DNA of 36,056 bases, taken from NCBI GenBank assembly GCA_022792175.1, contig JAAWAN010000041.1, positions 1 to 36,056 on the forward strand. Reading direction: 5' to 3'. Below, piece by piece: positions 28,857 through 36,025 of the stretch. The notes beneath the pieces were generated by a model. That model had not been told where the DNA came from, did no database searches, and was given only the letters and a program-made list of their open reading frames with translations. Both the position numbers and the translations under genes were made by a program. Numbering within the stretch: position 1 is the stretch's first letter; each line of letters opens with the position of its first letter. Source of the DNA: Provencibacterium sp. (GTDB taxonomy: Bacteria > Bacillota > Clostridia > Oscillospirales > Ruminococcaceae).

Positions 28857-29366
28857 ATGACGCAGATAAGGGCCTTCGCTTCGATGCTCTGTATGGCGGC
28901 AATCGGCTGCCAGGCGCTGCGGCTGCTGGCGCCGCGGGGGGCGCTGGAGAAGCCGCTGCGGCTGATTCTTTCGCTTTTTTTCCTGCTCTGCCTGCTTTCG
29001 CCGCTGCAGGGCGAAATTTCCTTTGAGCCGCCGCGGCAGGCGCTCGAGGAGGGGGCGCGCCCTTCGATGCAGAGGCTTTCGGAGAACTACCGCTCGCTTC
29101 TCGAGCAGGCGGTAGGGGAGAATATCGAAAAACTCATCCGGGCGCGGCTGGAAAAAATGGGTGCCGAAGGGACAAATATTCGGATAAACGTTCATGCCGG
29201 GGAAGATGGAAGCATAGATATTAGTGAAGTCATGATTACCCTTTCTGAGGCTTCGGCCGGGCTGGCCGAACAGGTAAAGGGAAATCTGGAAAAGGAAATG
29301 GAGCTTCCCATCAAGGTTCTGGCAGGCTCGGAGGTGCAAGAGAGATGGAACGAAAAGGCGGACTGA
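28857..29366 (+). CDS. spoIIIAF: Stage III sporulation protein AF
   Basis: A mother-cell membrane protein with two N-terminal helices (ASMLCMAAIGCQALRLLAP and LILSLFFLLCLLSPL) and a soluble ring-forming domain. That domain ends with NIRINVHAGEDGSIDISEVM and KGNLEKEMELPIKV, matching SpoIIIAF. The start is ATG at 28857 (169 residues), after GAGGAGAGGGG. The upstream frame is open but would run through the promoter region of the antisense gene. It overlaps spoIIIAG by 22 bases. Confidence 0.88.
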   Translation: MTQIRAFASMLCMAAIGCQALRLLAPRGALEKPLRLILSLFFLLCLLSPLQGEISFEPPRQALEEGARPSMQRLSENYRSLLEQAVGENIEKLIRARLEKMGAEGTNIRINVHAGEDGSIDISEVMITLSEASAGLAEQVKGNLEKEMELPIKVLAGSEVQERWNEKAD

Positions 29367-29911
29367 TTCTGCTGAAAAAACAGCTGGAGGGAGATAAGAA
29401 GATTCGGCTGATTGTTGGGCTGGGGCTTGCCGGCATGCTCTGCATTCTGGCATCGCAGTTTCTCTCTTCCCCCCAAAAGCAGCAGCCGGCGGCGGAAGGA
29501 TTTTCGGAAACGGCCTATACCGCTCAGCTGGAAAAACGGCTGAGGGAGCTGGTGGAGTCGGTAGAGGGCGTTGGAAAAGCGCGGGTGATGATTACCCTCT
29601 TCTCCTCTGAGACGACCGTCTATGCCACCGAGGAGAAACGCCAGAGCGACCTTCTGGAGGATATTTCCGGCGGGGAGAGCCGGAGGATGCAGCAGTCGAT
29701 GAACAACCAGTCCAGCTATCTTCTGGTAGACCAGGGCAGCGGCCGCAAGGAGCCGCTCATTTCAACACGCTTGGAGCCTGAAATCCGGGGGGTGGTGGTG
29801 GTGTGTCCGGGGGCGGACACAAAGATTGTCAGCGCCCGGGTCACCGAAGTGGTCACCACCGCGCTCGGGATTGGCGCCAACAAAGTCTGCGTAGTTAAGG
29901 GAGGGACGTGA
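29345..29911 (+). CDS. spoIIIAG: Stage III sporulation protein AG
   Basis: Ring-forming, membrane-anchored component of the channel in the intermembrane space. A short cytoplasmic start is followed by a helix (RLIVGLGLAGMLCILASQF) and a ring-building domain with LRELVESVEGVGKARVMITL and VVVVCPGADTKIVSARVTEV. The length of 188 residues is usual. The ATG at 29345 has GGAGGTG six bases upstream, inside the end of spoIIIAF, so translation is coupled. Confidence 0.93.
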   Translation: MERKGGLILLKKQLEGDKKIRLIVGLGLAGMLCILASQFLSSPQKQQPAAEGFSETAYTAQLEKRLRELVESVEGVGKARVMITLFSSETTVYATEEKRQSDLLEDISGGESRRMQQSMNNQSSYLLVDQGSGRKEPLISTRLEPEIRGVVVVCPGADTKIVSARVTEVVTTALGIGANKVCVVKGGT

Positions 29912-29984
29912 ATCGGGCTTCAGCAGCAGTAAGGGCCGATGGGCCGAAATTTCAGCTAAAGAAATAAGGAGGGCATGAACCGGT

Positions 29985-30530
29985 ATGAACATGATTATTT
30001 CCAAAAAACACATTATTCTGGCTACGCTTGTGATGGCGCTGTGCGTCGCCGTTTATCTCAACTACCGTTTTAATCAGACGGGCGGAGACCTGCTGGCGAC
30101 CAGCGTTGTTGAGGAAACCAAGAGCTATGGGGAGGCGCAGTTTGTGGATGGCGCGGCCGCAGATCCGCAGGCACAGGAGAGCGAGGCCTATTTTGCCGAG
30201 GCAAAGCTCACCCGCTCGAAGAGCCGGGATGAGGCGGTTGACGCGATGAAGACGATGCTGCAGGACAGCGCGCTCTCGGCCGATGAGAAGGCGCAGCTGA
30301 CGATGAAGGCGGCGCAGATCGCCGAATCGATTGAAACCGAGGGGAAGATGGAAAACCTGATCAAGGCCAAGGGCTTTTCCGACTGCATGGTCTATTTTGA
30401 TGACGGCCAGGTGGATGTCGTGGTAAAAACCGAGGGGCTGCAGGAGAGCGAGGTTGCTCAGATCCGCGATATCGTTGTTGCCGAAACGGCTGCCCCGCTT
30501 GAAAATATTTCAATAATTGAGGTGAAATAG
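29985..30530 (+). CDS. spoIIIAH: Stage III sporulation protein AH
   Basis: Mother-cell partner of forespore SpoIIQ across the intermembrane space. One N-terminal helix (HIILATLVMALCVAVYLNY) is followed by an acidic linker and a YscJ/FliF-like ring domain. That domain includes a long helix rich in K/E/A (SRDEAVDAMKTMLQDSALSA) and CMVYFDDGQVDVVVKTEGL. The length is 181 residues. AGGAGGG lies upstream, and a second in-frame ATG two codons in is an equal candidate. It ends the spoIIIA cluster, immediately before the asp23 promoter. Confidence 0.93.
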   Translation: MNMIISKKHIILATLVMALCVAVYLNYRFNQTGGDLLATSVVEETKSYGEAQFVDGAAADPQAQESEAYFAEAKLTRSKSRDEAVDAMKTMLQDSALSADEKAQLTMKAAQIAESIETEGKMENLIKAKGFSDCMVYFDDGQVDVVVKTEGLQESEVAQIRDIVVAETAAPLENISIIEVK

Positions 30531-30532
30531 AG

Positions 30533-30560
30533 TAGACGAAACAGAAAAATGTGCTATAAT
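30533..30560 (+). promoter_or_regulatory. Extended -10 promoter for asp23
   Basis: TAGACG (30533-30538) and TGCTATAAT, with a perfect TATAAT (30555-30560), are spaced 16 bases apart, right after the spoIIIAH stop. Transcription would start near 30567. Confidence 0.65.
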
Positions 30561-30566
30561 AAGCGT

Positions 30567-30771
30567 AGCAAAGAAAAGCAGAGCTTTTCTTTGCCTGCCA
30601 AAAGCGGGCGGCACTGCTTTGCAGCGCAAAATACGCTTTTTATATCATAGCCAAAACCGGCAATGCCGGTTTGCTGCCGCCACCCGGCGGCAGAGCAGGG
30701 AGAAGCCCTGCGGCTATGCTGGAATACTAAGGAACACTCTAGCAGGCAGCACCTATTTTTTGTGCTACGGG
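30567..30771 (+). promoter_or_regulatory. Hairpin-rich 5' leader of asp23
   Basis: About 215 non-coding bases with a chain of mostly perfect stems: GCAAAGAAAAGC/GCTTTTCTTTGC (30567-30593), AAACCGGC/GCCGGTTT (about 30654-30672), CTGCCGCC/GGCGGCAG (about 30674-30693), GCAGGG/CCCTGC (about 30695-30711), TGCTGGA/TCTAGCA (one G-T pair, about 30718-30745) and AGCAC/GTGCT (about 30749-30767) just before the ribosome site GGGAGG. The last loop contains TTTTTT. It does not match a riboswitch class I know. Confidence 0.5.
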
Positions 30772-30784
30772 AGGCAACGCCGGG

Positions 30785-31162
30785 ATGGAAAATTTGCAGT
30801 CGGTTAAAATGCAGGGGACCCTGCGCATTTCGCAGGAGGTTATTGCAACCATTGCCAGCTGCGCGGCTACCGAGGTCGCGGGCGTGGCGGGGCTGGCGGT
30901 TCACACTGCCAATATTAAAAATCTGTTTACCAAAAATGCGGTGAACAAATCCATCGTTGTCACCCTCAGCGATGATGTCGCCGTGATCGATATCCGCCTG
31001 AACCTGTATTCCGGAACGCGCATCCCCGCTGTCAGCGAGGAGGTGCAGCGGGCGGTCAAGGAAGCGGTTCAGAATATGACCGGTATTACCGTCTCGAAGG
31101 TCAATGTCTATATCTGCGATATTACCTTTGCTTCGCTGCAGGAGGAGAAGGCGCAGGAATAA
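30785..31162 (+). CDS. Asp23/Gls24-family envelope stress protein (YqhY-like)
   Basis: A 125-residue protein of the Asp23/YloU/YqhY family. In Firmicutes these are abundant proteins linked to the cell envelope and, for YqhY beside the accBC-nusB region, to lipid supply. The fold is visible in GTLRISQEVIATIASCAATE, GVAGL, and the repeat of strands IVVTLSDDVAVIDIRLNLYS and VQNMTGITVSKVNVYICDI. It is soluble with no signal peptide. GGGAGG precedes the ATG. The neighbourhood spoIIIAH - asp23 - nusB matches other Clostridia. A strong hairpin follows, so nusB is at least partly separate. Confidence 0.92.
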   Translation: MENLQSVKMQGTLRISQEVIATIASCAATEVAGVAGLAVHTANIKNLFTKNAVNKSIVVTLSDDVAVIDIRLNLYSGTRIPAVSEEVQRAVKEAVQNMTGITVSKVNVYICDITFASLQEEKAQE

Positions 31163-31196
31163 TCGGATATTGTATTCTGCATTTACTTTGCAGGCG

Positions 31197-31243
31197 CTCC
31201 CCAACGCGGTTTCTGGCCGCGTTGGGGAGGCGTTGTTTGTTTC
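31197..31243 (+). terminator. Intrinsic terminator between asp23 and nusB
   Basis: CTCCCCAACGCGG pairs perfectly with CCGCGTTGGGGAG around a 7-base loop and is followed by a T-rich tail (GTTGTTTGTTT). Confidence 0.8.
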
Positions 31244-31265
31244 AAGGTTTGGCAGGTTAAAAAAA

Positions 31266-31287
31266 TTGTAAGCATTTTGTAAGCATT
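31266..31287 (+). repeat. Tandem direct repeat upstream of nusB
   Basis: TTGTAAGCATT occurs twice in perfect tandem, ending three bases before the GGAGG of nusB. It may be a binding site or simply a slippage product. Confidence 0.7.
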
Positions 31288-31300
31288 TGGAGGAAGTCCT

Positions 31301-31783
31301 ATGACGAGGAGCCAGCTGCGCGAATTGGCGTTTGTAATTATTTTTCAGAAGTCCTTTCATGAGGAGCCAGTAGAGGAGATCATCCGCTGCTCGACGGACG
31401 GGCTGGAGACGGAGGTAGAGCCGTTTGCGCGCGCGCTGGCCGAGGGCACTGAAAATCATCTTGGAGAGATAGATGCGCTTCTCTCCTCCTGCTCGCAGAA
31501 CTGGAAGCTGCCGCGCATCTCGCGCGTCTCGCTGGCGGCCATGCGCATTGCCGCCTATGAAATGCTGTATGCTGCGGATATTCCGCTGAGCGTTTCGATC
31601 AATGAGGCCATTGAGCTGACGAAAAAATATGCCTCTCCTGAGGATGCCTCCTATGTCAACGGCGTTTTGGGTGCCCTGGCCCGCAAAAAGGGACTGGCTG
31701 TGCCTGAACCGGAGAAGGAGAAAGCACAGAAGGGCGAAGAGGCTGGCGAACAGCCGCAAGAGGCAGGACAGCCGGCCGTTTGA
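31301..31783 (+). CDS. nusB: Transcription antitermination factor NusB
   Basis: An RNA-binding helical protein that joins NusE at boxA to keep polymerase from stopping in rRNA operons. RELAFVIIFQKSF is the N-terminal NusB helix, and ISRVSLAAMRIAAYEMLY and SINEAIELTKKYASPEDASY plus VNGVLGALAR are the conserved C-terminal half. Beyond residue 137 there is an unusual low-complexity tail of about 25 residues rich in E, K, Q and A, not found in standard NusB of about 135 residues. The ATG at 31301 follows GGAGG. Confidence 0.94.
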   Translation: MTRSQLRELAFVIIFQKSFHEEPVEEIIRCSTDGLETEVEPFARALAEGTENHLGEIDALLSSCSQNWKLPRISRVSLAAMRIAAYEMLYAADIPLSVSINEAIELTKKYASPEDASYVNGVLGALARKKGLAVPEPEKEKAQKGEEAGEQPQEAGQPAV

Positions 31784-31848
31784 GGGCCGGATTAAAAAGG
31801 AAGCCCCGCTCTTATCGGGCGGGCGCGGCGAAGATTTTTCCTGCCAGC

Positions 31849-31878
31849 TTGACAAAGACTGCAGGGCTATGCTATACT
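31849..31878 (+). promoter_or_regulatory. Sigma-A-type promoter for the ABC-F gene
   Basis: A perfect TTGACA (31849-31854) and TATACT (31873-31878) with an 18-base spacer. The leader to the ATG at 32264 is about 380 bases long. Confidence 0.75.
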
Positions 31879-31909
31879 GTTAAAAAATTTGAGAGATGGG
31901 GGCAAAAGC

Positions 31910-31927
31910 GTGCATATTACCCGCTGA
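31910..31927 (+). CDS. Candidate leader peptide MHITR
   Basis: A GTG-started 5-codon frame (MHITR, then TGA) has GGGGG seven bases upstream and sits just before the first leader stem of the ABC-F gene. Short leader peptides of this kind sense stalled ribosomes upstream of other ABC-F genes. A longer overlapping frame from 31896 (125 codons) also crosses the leader and enters the ABC-F gene but resembles nothing known. Confidence 0.3.
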   Translation: MHITR

Positions 31928-31934
31928 CAGAATG

Positions 31935-32084
31935 CGCATAACCGGAGGGTTCCCAAAAGGGAAGAGGGGCTGGCCTGAAAGAGAGGTCTGCCTAGTGTTC
32001 GGGTTATGCGGCAGCGGGGAAACGTGCGCCGGATACCGTCTCTTTTTGTTTGCTGCAGAGGGGGATTCCCTCTGCCTTGCAGCA
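31935..32084 (+). promoter_or_regulatory. Structured upstream part of the ABC-F leader
   Basis: CGCATAACC (31935-31943) pairs perfectly with GGTTATGCG (32002-32010), enclosing TTCCC-AAAA-GGGAA. A second nested hairpin has GCAGAGGG/CCCTCTGC within TGCTGCA/TGCAGCA (32051-32084). These precede the attenuator terminator and are candidates for the sensing and antiterminator parts. Confidence 0.55.
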
Positions 32085-32092
32085 GGTCTTGA

Positions 32093-32123
32093 GCGGCCAC
32101 GGGGTTTTCCCGCGGCCGTTTTT
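32093..32123 (+). terminator. Attenuator terminator inside the ABC-F leader
   Basis: CGGCC-A-CGGG and CCCG-C-GGCCG form a strong stem with a GTTTT loop, directly followed by TTTTTC. It lies 140 bases before the ABC-F start and after its promoter, so transcription would stop here unless antiterminated. A small CTTTTG/CAAAAG hairpin follows at 32128-32145. Confidence 0.78.
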
Positions 32124-32263
32124 CTCCCTTTTGCAAACCAAAAGCGCATTCTTCAAAACACAGGGCTATATTGGCGGCATGCTTCAAAAGCGAGTGCCGT
32201 CGGAGAATTTGATTTTTTGAAGTGCTTCGGCGATAACAGGCGAGCATGCAGGGAGGTTTTTCT

Positions 32264-33838
32264 ATGTCTTTAATTGAAGTCAGAGGCCTGACCTTTGCTT
32301 ATGAGGGAAGCTACGACAATATTTTTGAAGATGTTTCCTTTTCGGTGGATACCGATTGGAAGCTGGGCTTTATCGGCCGCAACGGCCGGGGGAAAACGAC
32401 CTTTCTCCGGCTTTTGATGGGGGAATTGCCCTATACCGGCGATATTCGCTGCGATGTTCGCTTTGATTACTTTCCCTTTCCGGTACAAAATCCCGGACAG
32501 CCGGCGCTCACGGCGGCGCGCGAGGCGATAGCGCCGTTTGCTGCGCTCGAAGAGGAAAAGGAGCGCTGCCTTGCCTGCGGCGACCTTGCGGGCTATGGCC
32601 GCGCGGAGGAGCAGTTTCTGGCGGCGGATGGCTATATTATTGATGAGCTGATTGCCCGGGAGTGCGGGCGGCTGCGGCTGCCGGAGGAGGTTCTGCAGCG
32701 CCCCTTTGATACGCTGAGCGGAGGAGAGCGGACGAAGGTTTTGCTTGCGGCGCTGTTTCTGCGCCACGGGCGCTTTCTGCTTATTGATGAGCCGACCAAT
32801 CATCTGGATGTGCAGGGGCGGCGGGATGTAGGGGATTACCTGGCCTTGAAGAAGGGCTTTATTCTCGTTTCCCATGACCGGGATTTTCTGGACCGCTCGG
32901 TAGACCATATCCTTTCGCTGAACCGGAAAAGCATTGAGGTGCAAAAGGGGAACTTTTCGAGCTTTGAAGAAAACCGCCGCCGCCGCGACCAGTTTGAGCT
33001 GGCCGAAAACGAGCGGCTGAAAAAGGATATCGGCCGCCTGCAGCAGGCCGCCCGGCAGAAGGCGGGCTGGTCGGACAGGATGGAGCGCAGCAAAATCGGG
33101 GAGCACAGCTTCGACCGCGGCTATATCGGCCACAAGGCCGCCAAAATGATGGCGCGCGCCAAGGCCATCGAACGCAGGCAGGAGCGCGCTATTGAGGAGA
33201 AGCAGGCGCTGCTGCAGGATTTGGAGGAAACCGAACCGCTTTCGCTGCATCCGCTCGCCTATCCGAAGCAGCGGCTTATCGAGGCGCGCGGGCTTTCGAT
33301 TGTTTTTGATGGGGCACCGGTTTTTGAAGGGCTGGATTTTATCCTGCAGCGGGGGGAACGGCTGGCCCTGACCGGAAAAAACGGATCGGGCAAATCGAGC
33401 GTTTTAAAGCTTTGCTGCGGGGAAGAGCTGGCATATACCGGCTTTTTCAGCCGCGGGGGCGGCCTGCAAATTTCCTATGTCCCGCAGGATGCCTCCTTTT
33501 TAAAGGGTGGGCTGCGGGAGTTTATCCGGCAGCGGGGGCTGGATGAGCCGCTGTTTAAGGCTATTTTGCGCAAGCTGGATTTTTCCCGGCTGCAGTTTGA
33601 AAAAGATATGTCCGACTACAGCGCCGGGCAGAAGAAAAAGGTGCTGCTGGCGGCCAGCCTCTCCTCCCGGGCGCACCTGTATATCTGGGATGAGCCGCTC
33701 AACTTTATCGACCTGTATTCGCGCCTGCAGATTGAAGAGATGCTGCTGGATGTTCAGCCGGCGATGCTCTTTGTTGAGCACGATGCCGCCTTTGTCAGCC
33801 GGATTGCAACCGGCAGCGCCGCGCTTACGCGCCTATGA
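32264..33838 (+). CDS. ABC-F ribosomal protection protein (Lsa/CplR-like)
   Basis: A soluble twin-ATPase translation factor of the ABC-F class; antibiotic-resistance members bind the ribosome and displace lincosamides, pleuromutilins or streptogramin A. First ATPase: Walker A GRNGRGKTT (38-46), signature LSGGERTK, Walker B LLIDEPTNHLD. A charged inter-domain linker (about 225-325) follows. Second ATPase: Walker A GKNGSGKSS, degenerate signature YSAGQKKK, Walker B YIWDEPLNFID. The opening MSLIEVRGLTFAYEGSYDNI resembles the clostridial CplR/Lsa group. The start is ATG at 32264 with GGGAGG eight bases upstream (524 residues). Actual resistance is not shown by sequence. The promoter, long leader and attenuator suggest induction by ribosome-targeting drugs. 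Confidence 0.9.
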   Translation: MSLIEVRGLTFAYEGSYDNIFEDVSFSVDTDWKLGFIGRNGRGKTTFLRLLMGELPYTGDIRCDVRFDYFPFPVQNPGQPALTAAREAIAPFAALEEEKERCLACGDLAGYGRAEEQFLAADGYIIDELIARECGRLRLPEEVLQRPFDTLSGGERTKVLLAALFLRHGRFLLIDEPTNHLDVQGRRDVGDYLALKKGFILVSHDRDFLDRSVDHILSLNRKSIEVQKGNFSSFEENRRRRDQFELAENERLKKDIGRLQQAARQKAGWSDRMERSKIGEHSFDRGYIGHKAAKMMARAKAIERRQERAIEEKQALLQDLEETEPLSLHPLAYPKQRLIEARGLSIVFDGAPVFEGLDFILQRGERLALTGKNGSGKSSVLKLCCGEELAYTGFFSRGGGLQISYVPQDASFLKGGLREFIRQRGLDEPLFKAILRKLDFSRLQFEKDMSDYSAGQKKKVLLAASLSSRAHLYIWDEPLNFIDLYSRLQIEEMLLDVQPAMLFVEHDAAFVSRIATGSAALTRL

Positions 33839-33891
33839 AAGGGGCGGGACTTGCAAAAAAAAGGCGGTTGCGGTAGAATAAGAGCGGTGTC

Positions 33892-33910
33892 GGCCGGGCT
33901 ATACCCGGCC
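33892..33910 (+). other. Hairpin after the ABC-F gene
   Basis: GGCCGGG-CTATA-CCCGGCC, a perfect 7-base stem about 50 bases past the ABC-F stop. It has no T-run, so it may be a weak transcript end or a stability element. Confidence 0.45.
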
Positions 33911-33992
33911 CTGGCCTTTGGGATGAACGGGAAGACGGGTGGATGCCTTATAGCGCGCCCGCCGTTTTCGCAGGAAAGGAGCGGGCAGGAAG

Positions 33993-34742
33993 ATGAGCAC
34001 TGAACTTCGCAGGATACCGGGTGTAGGGGAGAGGGCCGCAAGCCGGCTGGAGGAACTGGGATATACCACCATCGCCTCCTTGAAAGGGCAGGATCCGGAA
34101 GAGATTTATAACCGGGACTGCCTGTTGGAGGGAGCTCCGGTCGACCGCAGGCAGCTGTATGTCTACCGCTGCGCAGTCTATTTCGCCAGCACGGAGCATC
34201 CGGATCCGGAAAAGCTCAAATGGTGGAACTGGAAGGATCAGCCGCAGCCGGTCTCGTTTATTCCGGCCGTTCAGAAAAGCCAGCTGCAGACGATCAGCAG
34301 ATTGGCGGATATTATCTGGCACGAGCACTACCGGGGCATTCTCAGCGATGAGCAGATTGACTATATGGTGAAAAATTTTCAGTCGTTCGATGCGATGTGC
34401 GAGCAGCGAAAAAACGAGGGCTACCAGTATTTTCTCATCCGCCTCGAGGAGGATGTCGGCTATATGGCGCTCAAGCTCGAGGAAAACCGGATTTTTCTCA
34501 GCAAGCTCTATCTCTCCCGCCAGGCGCGCGGCCAGGGCCTGGCTTCCCGCGCCATCGCCTATATTGAGGATATGTGCAGAGAGAACGGGCTCGGCGGGAT
34601 ATGGCTGACGGTGAACCGCTACAATCAGGATTCCATCGCTGTCTATGAGCACCTAGGCTTTCGGCGCGCCTATGAGAGCAAGACGGATATCGGCGGCGGC
34701 TTTTTTATGGATGATTACATTATGGAAAAAGAAGTATCCTGA
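33993..34742 (+). CDS. Cdd1-type helix-hairpin-helix domain fused to a GNAT acetyltransferase
   Basis: A 249-residue two-domain protein. Residues 1-85 match the Cdd1 (pathogenicity locus) domain: a helix-hairpin-helix IPGVGERAASRLEELGYTTI, then LKGQDPEEIYNRDCLLEGAP, LYVYRCAVYFA and the WWNWKD ending. Residues about 100-245 are a GNAT domain with YLSRQARGQGLASRAIAYIE (acetyl-CoA loop) and YNQDSIAVYEHLGFRR. Cdd1 is known as a small gene flanking the C. difficile toxin locus, with no settled function; helix-hairpin-helix domains often contact DNA. The fusion suggests an acetyltransferase guided by that domain. AGGAAAGGAGCGGGCAGGAAG provides the ribosome site before the ATG. Confidence 0.82.
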   Translation: MSTELRRIPGVGERAASRLEELGYTTIASLKGQDPEEIYNRDCLLEGAPVDRRQLYVYRCAVYFASTEHPDPEKLKWWNWKDQPQPVSFIPAVQKSQLQTISRLADIIWHEHYRGILSDEQIDYMVKNFQSFDAMCEQRKNEGYQYFLIRLEEDVGYMALKLEENRIFLSKLYLSRQARGQGLASRAIAYIEDMCRENGLGGIWLTVNRYNQDSIAVYEHLGFRRAYESKTDIGGGFFMDDYIMEKEVS

Positions 34743-34919
34743 GGCCGGTTAATCGGTGAATGAGGGGAGATGATTAAAAAGGGTCCGGCCGGCTGAGCTT
34801 TAATGAAAGGGATAGAAGCATTTGTCCGTACAAAACACCGGGCGGCCGGCAGGGCGGAAATACAGGTGCCCGGGCGTTGGGCGGATACAGAAACTAAAAC
34901 GAAAAGAGAGAATAGACGG

Positions 34920-35978
34920 ATGGCAAAAAGCAAACGATCAGGGCCGGGCGGCTTTTCGCAGGCGAGCCGCCGCCGGAAACGGCGCGATTTTATAACGGTT
35001 CTCTTCTGTCTGGCAGGCGTTTCGGCGATGGTTTTTCTGTGTGTCTGGCTGTCGGAGGGGAGGGCGGCGGCCGATGCGCCCAGCCTGGTGGATGCCCCCC
35101 CTGCCCCGGTTTCCTCCGATGAGCAGCTCCCCCAGGAGGAAGAGCCTGATCCGGCAGAAGAGGCCTATCAGCAGGCGCTGCTTCTGGCTGAGCAAAACTG
35201 CACAGGGGAGATGCCCGGGCTCACCGATCCTGCCACCTGGGAGGCGGCCGGCAGGGAATTGATGGAGCGGCTGGCGGCCGACCCCACCTATGCGGAAATG
35301 GGTATGACCCTTTCGGCGCGGGAGGGCTTCCCTTACCTGATCGCCGTCAACCGTGCAGCCGGCACGGTGACCGTTTTTAAGGCGGATGAGGACGGACAGT
35401 ATCTGATTCCCTATCAGGCGATGGTCTGCAGCGGAGGGCCGGATACGCCGCTCGGCTACTGGAATACGCCGGTCAGCTACGACTGGCGGCTGCTGATGGG
35501 GCCCAGCTACGGGCAGTATGCTACCCGCATCTTCGATGCCTACCTTTTCCATTCGGTGCCCTACTATTCGCAGCATAAGGACGATATCGAATATGATGAA
35601 TATAACAAGCTGGGAACGCTGGCCTCCCTCGGCTGCATCCGGCTGCAGGTAGTGGATGTCAAGTGGATTTTTGACAACTGTCCGCTGGAGACGCCGGTTG
35701 TCATCTACGATGATGAGGAGAATCCCGGCCCAATGGGCAAGCCCGGCACCATCTATACCGACCCGGCGGATACCGAAAAGCGCGGCTGGGATCCCACCGA
35801 TCCCGATTCCTCCAACCCCTGGGACGAAGCCTTCCGCTGCGGAACGGCTATCCGCAGCGAACAGGCCTGGGAGGACTATTATGCGGCGGTAGAGGCCGGA
35901 ATCTGGGAGCAGAGCGTAACGCCCACCATCCTGCAGGGCTGGAGCACCGATTCCGCCGTCGCGGGTACGCGTGGATAA
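34920..35978 (+). CDS. Membrane-anchored L,D-transpeptidase (YkuD domain)
   Basis: A cell-wall enzyme that forms 3-3 crosslinks or attaches groups to peptidoglycan, acting outside the membrane. A strongly basic N-terminus (about residues 3-22) precedes one membrane helix (about 24-44), then an acidic/proline linker (50-85). The YkuD domain (about 137-265) includes YLIAVNRAAGTVTVFK, the HSVPYYSQ motif with H211, and the catalytic ASLGCIRL with C239 and R241. The tail of about 85 residues is rich in D, P and W. The start is ATG at 34920 (352 residues), where the basic anchor begins; a longer frame opens 39 codons earlier with no clear ribosome site. The ribosome site (AAGAGAG) is modest. Confidence 0.9.
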   Translation: MAKSKRSGPGGFSQASRRRKRRDFITVLFCLAGVSAMVFLCVWLSEGRAAADAPSLVDAPPAPVSSDEQLPQEEEPDPAEEAYQQALLLAEQNCTGEMPGLTDPATWEAAGRELMERLAADPTYAEMGMTLSAREGFPYLIAVNRAAGTVTVFKADEDGQYLIPYQAMVCSGGPDTPLGYWNTPVSYDWRLLMGPSYGQYATRIFDAYLFHSVPYYSQHKDDIEYDEYNKLGTLASLGCIRLQVVDVKWIFDNCPLETPVVIYDDEENPGPMGKPGTIYTDPADTEKRGWDPTDPDSSNPWDEAFRCGTAIRSEQAWEDYYAAVEAGIWEQSVTPTILQGWSTDSAVAGTRG

Positions 35979-35987
35979 AATGAAGTG

Positions 35988-36025
35988 CCGCAAAACGACC
36001 TGCGGTTTTGGGCCCAGCATTTTTT
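35988..36025 (+). terminator. Probable terminator after the L,D-transpeptidase gene
   Basis: CCGCA-AAACGACC-TGCGG followed by TTTTGGGC, with a further ATTTTTT run at 36019-36025. An alternative CAAAAC/GTTTTG pairing overlaps it. Confidence 0.5.

Noticed and set aside
31896-32273. 125-codon open frame covering the whole ABC-F leader
   Set aside because: It overlaps the ABC-F start, passes through the terminator hairpin, has a poor ribosome site and resembles no protein. The leader structure explains the stretch better.
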